Positions 28,305 to 33,038 of a DNA stretch of 33,038 nt are shown here, in pieces (the first letter of the stretch is position 1; every line of letters starts with the position of its first letter). Source of the DNA: Geobacter sp. (lineage in GTDB: Bacteria > Desulfobacterota > Desulfuromonadia > Geobacterales > Pseudopelobacteraceae); the NCBI GenBank assembly GCA_009886055.1, contig VFJM01000025.1, forward strand, positions 1 through 33,038, written 5' to 3'. The position numbers and the translations under genes were made by a program. The notes under the pieces were generated by a model. That model was not told the origin of the DNA. It did not search any database and was given only the letters and a program-made list of their open reading frames with translations.

Positions 28305-31300
28305 GGCTCACCTTCTACTACTGTCTCATCAGATTGCTCAGTCCAGTCAGGCCATTGAAACTCCAGCCGCAGCGCTACTTCCTGTATCCAGTGTGGGATA
28401 CGTCCTTGCCGCTGCTTGGCATATTTCTGCCAATTAGTTTTCCAATCCAGGCTCTCAACAGCGTCCGGGGCATACTTGGCACGCCACGCTACTGCGCATA
28501 GCCAGTATGGTTGAGAATCATTTCTACCTGCTTGCGACAATTCATCCCAAGGTGCAATAACCTGTTCCATAAGTTCATCACGCTTTGTAGGAAGCGTAGA
28601 ACAGCATGCCTGCACAAAGGAGCAGCATATCTGAATAGGTCGTTGACGATGGGATGGAATATTCAGTGCTGTGCTATGAATTTGTGCCAAGTCATCGCTT
28701 TTGACAGAATAAGTAACAAGCATACTGAGTAGAATTTGAACGCAGTAGCTGTTGGACAGATCTTCGGTAAATCGTGCTGTGGCTTTCTGGACCAGCCGTT
28801 GACGTATTTCTAGCGCTTGCTCAGCATACCCAAGAGACCTTTCGTATTGTCCAACATCTATCAAGCGGATTGCATAGTTGTTTAATGACATTGCAAAATC
28901 GGGGTCGAAGCGATCTGGATTTTTCTGGGCCAGCCTTTTGTATATTTCAAAGGCATGACAGGCATGCTCCAAAGCTACTTCAACTTGCCCAATATCACTT
29001 AAGTAGATTGCACTGTTACTTAAGGATGTTGCATAGTCGGATTCGAAACGTTCAGGATTCTTATCTGCCAGTCGTTTGTTGATTTCAAGTGCCTGCTTGA
29101 TGTGGTCAAAGGCTTCTTTGTACTGTCCATTGTCTCTCAAACTACTCGCATAATTGTTTAAAGACCTTGCATAGTCGGGTTCGAAACGATCCGGTTTTCC
29201 CTGGGCCAGTTTTTTATGTAGTTCCAAAGCTTGGAAGGCGCGATCCAGAGCTGCTTCGTCTTGCCCTGCATCGCTCAAGTAGCTTGAAAGGTTGCTCAAG
29301 GAAATAGCATAATGTGACTCGTAACGATCAGGATGCTTCTCGGCCAACCGTTTATCGATTTCTAATGCTAGCAAGGCATGAACTAAAGCCTCTTCATTTT
29401 GTCCAGCGCCATTTAGGCGTGCTGCATAATTTCCTAGTGTCATCGCATGATCAGATTCGTAGCGGTTTGGATATTTCTGTGCAAGTCGTTTGTTGATTTC
29501 CAATGCTTGACGTGTATGATCCAAAGCCACTTCGTCTTGTCCGGCATCATCCAGGCGATTAGCGTAGTTATTTATTGATTTCGCATAATCGAGCGAAAAA
29601 CACTCCGGATTCAAAGGATGTAATTTTTTAAAAAGATTATATGCCTCTCGGGCAAAATCAAGTGCCTGCTCATCACGTCCTACCCAATGAAGTGATACGG
29701 AATAATTAATAATTACTCCTGCGTAACGAGCAAGTAACTCCGGTTTTTTATTTTTTTCCAATGTTTGTCGAGCTTTATTAACGAGAAACTCTTTTACCGC
29801 ACACCCCAGTTCTGCAAGTTGTACTGATTCCTGTTGTAAATGTGGATCCAGCAAACCTACGACCTGGCTTTTTGCCGCTGGTCCTAATCGAGCAAAAGCA
29901 GCTTCCGCCGCAGCCGGTAAATATCCTGCGGTCTCAATAACTACAGTCAATATTTCCTGATAACAATGAGCAAAATTGCGAGTTAAGGCATCTGTCAGTG
30001 TCTCGTGCAAATCTGGACGCTTGTCTGACAGCCGAGCTAGAACAGTTAAAGAATGACGTCGAATTTTCTGAGAAGCGGAACTTGAGAGAACAGCATCCAG
30101 CAAGCGAGGAGCATCAGAACCAACTAAAGCTTGTGCTACCAGAGCCTCACCAAGCAGATCAGGGCGTACCGCCTGCAAGCCTTGTTTTCCGGGGTAAAGT
30201 GGCACCAATGCTTTGAACAGAGAGTTGAAATCTGCTGGACTAAGGGTAGTTCCCCCCATTTTATTCCAAAACATCTGGGCATCTTTCGGTGTGGCAAAGC
30301 CGCCAGCCAAGGTGGTCAGCGCCAATAATTGCTGGGCATGCTGTTCCGGTTCGCTGAAGGTGAAATGGGCAAGCAAGCGGCTCCAGTAGCGGCGTTCGTG
30401 GTTGAGCAGCGCCTTAGTCAACCCCTCGGCGGTGGTCGGGCGTTCACCGTGCAGCGCCAACAGGGCTGCCATTTGCAAATAGAGCGGGCGGCCAAAATGA
30501 TCTCCCGCCAGTTCGGGCGTTACATCCGGTGCGCTCACCCCCAAGGCATCGGCAAAGGCGGTCAATGCCTGGCGATAGGCATGGCGACGGTCATCTTCTT
30601 CAGCGTGGAGCGGCGGCAGGGTATATGGTCCTGTCGTAGCATAGCCGGAGAGCAGAGCCTCGCAGTGCGGGTCTTTGCTCGGCAGATTGTCCCACCATTC
30701 CCCGCCATCACGGGCCAGTAACAATAGCCGGACTGGATGATTGCCGGGGTTTTGCACGATGGCTTTGAGCAGGGCGAGCAAAACTTGCTGCCGGGTTTCG
30801 GCATAATCGATGACAACCAAAACGGGCATATCGAATGTACGAAGCTGCTGCCAGGCACCTGTCATCTCCCGTTGTTCCAATTGGGCATCCAGTAACCCGG
30901 TATGCCAGTTTGCAATTGATCGTTGCTGGCATAGTTCCAAAGCCAAACGGGTCTTGCCCAAGCCACCCGCTCCGGTGATCAGTCGTACTGCATGCGGCCA
31001 CTGGTTATCGTCGAGCCAGTTATGTAAAGCGTCTAGATCGGGTTGACGAGCAGAGTCAAAAGGCACCAGTGCTTCTTCCGCCCGCAGCAACTGGCTGTCG
31101 GCCATACCACCACCAGCTTTCCATTGCTTTACCGGCATCTGTAACGGTGAAGATATGGTCGTGGCGGATTGGGAGGGGGGCGTGGGAGCGCTCAGTACCG
31201 ATGCTATCTGTTCGGGGGTAACTGGCGGCAAACTCCCTTTCTGCAATGTCCAGCCGAACGCCTCCACAGCGTCCTCCGCGCAATTGGGCCACGAGAACTT

Positions 31301-32497
31301 TGCAAGATTATTACGCAACCTACCTGCTATGCTACGAGCTTTCTCCGGCTTGTGCGCGATCTCTGTAAGCTTGGCAACAACTGTCGGCAGATCATCCTTA
31401 TGGAAATACGGATTATTGCTTGAAGCACGTACGCTAATCGAGTGCACTTCGTTGTCAAGATCCAATTCATCCAATAGCCGGTATACACCGCTGTTTTCAC
31501 TGATGATCAGCGGAACGCCCGCTGCAATTGCTTCCCATGCCGTAAGTCCGAAACCTTCATGCCAGGACGGCATCATCGCCACGCTCGAACCGCTCAAGTC
31601 GGCATAAAGCATCTGCCGATCCTGTGTAAAAGGTAAGGCATGGAGGTTAATTACTCGTTGTGCATATTCTTCCGCAAACTGCTTAAGTTCTGTTTCAGGA
31701 TTTATTTGGTTATCCTGGAGGGATGGAGATTCAAGATCGACACCGCGCAATACCAGCTTGGGTTCTTTACAGAGGCCATCCGGCATGTTTTTATCACATG
31801 CTTCACGGTGGGCCTGGGCAAAGGCAGCAATACCGAGATGTCCCTGTTTAATCCGAGCCGCGTCATCACTGAGCCGACCGCTGAGAAATGCGGTGAACTT
31901 CTTAGGCGGCTCACGAAGCGATATTTCAGCAAGTCCCGGTATCAACATGTAAACCGGTTTTGCAGCCTCAATCATATCACTCAATGCATCGCGCAAGAGT
32001 GGACCTATTGCCAGAGCAATATCGGCCTGCCTGAAAAGCGTTGTTTGCTCTTCGACTTTTGTTCTGGCTGTTGCTGAATCTTCGGCATACGACTCATAGT
32101 GATCGTAGCTCATATGATGTATCAGGGCAGAACGTCCTCCAGCCAGTTTTGCCGCTGCAATGGCTGCCACGCCGGTGATTCTGTCATGTCCTAACCATAC
32201 AGTATTGCCTAGTTCAAAAGTGATTTCACGGCGCTTTAATTCATCAATAGCTACCTGCGCATGAGCTTCGGAAAACAGCTTGTCCGCGGGAGAGTAGGGA
32301 AGAGGCACAAGAGTTACATATGCATTGCGGGCTTCCTCAATCTCTTCAGGTGTGGCGCTTGTCACAACACAAACAAGTTGCGCTCCGAGATAATAGGCAA
32401 TACCAAAATGATGCAGAAAGTCGGTATTAAAGCAATTGATGCCGCCGTATTTGCTTCCCCATTGTGTGGCAAAAGAAATTAGTGTGTGCACGTTCAC
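28301..32497 (-). CDS. Glycosyltransferase-STAND NTPase-TPR fusion protein
   Basis: The single ORF encodes 1398 residues. Residues about 1-425 form a GT-B, GT4-like glycosyltransferase, with donor-side SKYGGINCFN and the E-x7-E motif E314-E322 in WHEGFGLTAWEAIAAG. A Ser/Pro-rich linker (about 430-475) leads to a STAND-type P-loop NTPase: GAGGLGKT (K515), VLVVIDYAE (D564) and LLLARDGGEWW (593-602). Seven 46-residue TPR-like repeats occupy 925-1246, followed by an unassigned 150-residue tail. The layout effector-NTPase-repeats recalls bacterial NLR-like sensors. The listed start is GTG; a second GTG at 32491 has AGGTGG with a better 7-nt spacer. It overlaps the AlbA_2 gene by 4 nt. Defence is inferred, not shown. 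Confidence 0.85.
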   Translation of the reverse strand: MNVHTLISFATQWGSKYGGINCFNTDFLHHFGIAYYLGAQLVCVVTSATPEEIEEARNAYVTLVPLPYSPADKLFSEAHAQVAIDELKRREITFELGNTVWLGHDRITGVAAIAAAKLAGGRSALIHHMSYDHYESYAEDSATARTKVEEQTTLFRQADIALAIGPLLRDALSDMIEAAKPVYMLIPGLAEISLREPPKKFTAFLSGRLSDDAARIKQGHLGIAAFAQAHREACDKNMPDGLCKEPKLVLRGVDLESPSLQDNQINPETELKQFAEEYAQRVINLHALPFTQDRQMLYADLSGSSVAMMPSWHEGFGLTAWEAIAAGVPLIISENSGVYRLLDELDLDNEVHSISVRASSNNPYFHKDDLPTVVAKLTEIAHKPEKARSIAGRLRNNLAKFSWPNCAEDAVEAFGWTLQKGSLPPVTPEQIASVLSAPTPPSQSATTISSPLQMPVKQWKAGGGMADSQLLRAEEALVPFDSARQPDLDALHNWLDDNQWPHAVRLITGAGGLGKTRLALELCQQRSIANWHTGLLDAQLEQREMTGAWQQLRTFDMPVLVVIDYAETRQQVLLALLKAIVQNPGNHPVRLLLLARDGGEWWDNLPSKDPHCEALLSGYATTGPYTLPPLHAEEDDRRHAYRQALTAFADALGVSAPDVTPELAGDHFGRPLYLQMAALLALHGERPTTAEGLTKALLNHERRYWSRLLAHFTFSEPEQHAQQLLALTTLAGGFATPKDAQMFWNKMGGTTLSPADFNSLFKALVPLYPGKQGLQAVRPDLLGEALVAQALVGSDAPRLLDAVLSSSASQKIRRHSLTVLARLSDKRPDLHETLTDALTRNFAHCYQEILTVVIETAGYLPAAAEAAFARLGPAAKSQVVGLLDPHLQQESVQLAELGCAVKEFLVNKARQTLEKNKKPELLARYAGVIINYSVSLHWVGRDEQALDFAREAYNLFKKLHPLNPECFSLDYAKSINNYANRLDDAGQDEVALDHTRQALEINKRLAQKYPNRYESDHAMTLGNYAARLNGAGQNEEALVHALLALEIDKRLAEKHPDRYESHYAISLSNLSSYLSDAGQDEAALDRAFQALELHKKLAQGKPDRFEPDYARSLNNYASSLRDNGQYKEAFDHIKQALEINKRLADKNPERFESDYATSLSNSAIYLSDIGQVEVALEHACHAFEIYKRLAQKNPDRFDPDFAMSLNNYAIRLIDVGQYERSLGYAEQALEIRQRLVQKATARFTEDLSNSYCVQILLSMLVTYSVKSDDLAQIHSTALNIPSHRQRPIQICCSFVQACCSTLPTKRDELMEQVIAPWDELSQAGRNDSQPYWLCAVAWRAKYAPDAVESLDWKTNWQKYAKQRQGRIPHWIQEVALRLEFQWPDWTEQSDETVVEGEP
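28760..29725 (-). repeat. Seven tandem 138-bp coding repeats (46-residue TPR-like units)
   Basis: Residues 925-1246 of the fusion protein repeat a pattern near YAxSLNNYAxxLxDxGQ followed by an EALDHxxQALEI-type helix and a KRLAxKxPDRFESD linker. The period is exactly 46 residues; for example atagtcgg recurs at 29033 and 29171, 138 nt apart. Units 2-6 are closest to each other, and the first and last are more diverged. Confidence 0.88.
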
Positions 32498-32522
32498 CCC
32501 ACCTGGATAATGAAGTTGTTCG

Positions 32523-32551
32523 ATTGTAAATAGCTGTTATTTCAACACCAA
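32523..32551 (-). promoter_or_regulatory. Sigma70-type promoter for the insert operon
   Basis: On the minus strand TTGGTG is followed after exactly 17 nt by TACAAT. Transcription would start about 20 nt before the GTG of the fusion gene, so the two-gene module need not rely on larB read-through. Confidence 0.5.
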
Positions 32552-32616
32552 ATAAATTCCCTGACTATTTTCAACGGGCTAGAATATAGGCTGGTAATTC
32601 CAACGTCAATCCACCC

Positions 32617-33038
32617 TCACATCCGATTCATCAGACTCGCGGCGCAGGCGGCTCCAAAACCGTTGTCGATGTTGACGACCGTTACCCCGGAGGCGCAGGA
32701 GTTGAGCATCCCGAGCAGAGCCGCGATGCCGCCGAAGGAAGCGCCATACCCGACCGAAGTCGGCACCGCAATCACCGGTTTATCCACCAGCCCTCCGACG
32801 ACCGAAGGGAGCGCACCTTCCATGCCGGCCACCACGATAATGACCGCGGCTGCGTTCAACTGTTCGCTCCGGGCCAGCAGCCGGTGAATACCGGCCACGC
32901 CGACATCGTAGATCTGCTCGACCTGGTTACCCAGAAAGCGGGCCGTTACGAGCGCCTCTGCCGCAACCGGAATATCGGACGTGCCGGCTGAAACAACCAG
33001 AATCGTCCCCTTCCCCCGCTGTTCCGGCGGCTGATGCT
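32617..33038 (-). CDS. larB: Nickel-pincer cofactor biosynthesis protein LarB (3' part)
   Basis: LarB carboxylates and hydrolyses nicotinic acid adenine dinucleotide in the first step of nickel-pincer synthesis. The visible 140 residues are its C-terminal PurE-like domain: [57 protein letters not shown] and [11 protein letters not shown]. The ORF track starts at an internal GTG (32898), but the frame is open to the window edge and the family motifs continue upstream, so the gene is cut by the edge. LarC is 6.1 kb downstream in the same direction, beyond the accessory insert. Confidence 0.93.
   Translation of the reverse strand, partial: HQPPEQRGKGTILVVSAGTSDIPVAAEALVTARFLGNQVEQIYDVGVAGIHRLLARSEQLNAAAVIIVVAGMEGALPSVVGGLVDKPVIAVPTSVGYGASFGGIAALLGMLNSCASGVTVVNIDNGFGAACAASLMNRM

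Noticed and set aside
28760-29725. CRISPR-like or satellite repeat
   Set aside because: The 138-bp period is in frame and encodes diverged TPR-like units without spacers; it is a protein repeat.

Overview
The window reads as a chromosomal segment from a member of the Geobacterales (Geobacter / Trichlorobacter / Pelobacter propionicus type). This is inferred from gene content and order: nuoA-F divergent from hemL, followed by atpZ-atpI-atpB-atpE; an argB-argD-argF-argG...argH cluster; and recA-pilT-recX-alaS. No rRNA, tRNA, CRISPR array, integrase or transposase was recognised.

Layout. (1) 1-3222, minus: start of the complex I operon (nuoA, B, C, D, E and the first codons of the next gene, probably nuoF). 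A near-consensus promoter lies in the nuoA/hemL divergent region. (2) 3458-6533, plus: hemL (tetrapyrrole synthesis), then atpZ-like, atpI, atpB and atpE of the F0 ATP synthase, closed by a strong hairpin terminator at 6565-6592. (3) 6630-16392, minus: one long operon-like run, argB-argD-argF-argG-Nudix-nitrilase-like-argH-exeA/gspA-gspB-lipoprotein. It mixes late arginine biosynthesis with a Nudix/nitrilase-fold pair and a type II secretion accessory pair. (4) 16535-26504, minus: a REC-histidine kinase, alaS, recX, pilT, recA, mutM, cinA and larC (genome maintenance, a pilus-type motor, and nickel-pincer cofactor synthesis). (5) 26505-32616, minus: a more AT-rich accessory insert between larC and larB. 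(6) 32617-33038, minus: the 3' part of larB, cut by the window edge.

The most unusual content is the insert. Its first gene encodes a 1398-residue protein made of a GT4-type glycosyltransferase, a STAND P-loop NTPase and seven 46-residue TPR-like repeats. This has the general plan of a bacterial NLR-like sensor, with a glycosyltransferase in the place where such proteins usually carry their effector. It overlaps by 4 nt a gene for a Schlafen AlbA_2 / GHKL-like / winged-helix protein, and has its own sigma70-type promoter. I propose it as a candidate two-gene defence or stress module; that function is inference.

Other items of note are a ~60-nt hairpin element found twice (atpB-atpE and argD-argF gaps), each copy starting 1 nt after a stop codon and in the sense of transcription; a divergent nitrilase-superfamily protein translationally coupled to a Nudix hydrolase between argG and argH; and a PilT paralogue between recA and recX whose C-terminal PilT motif is not canonical.
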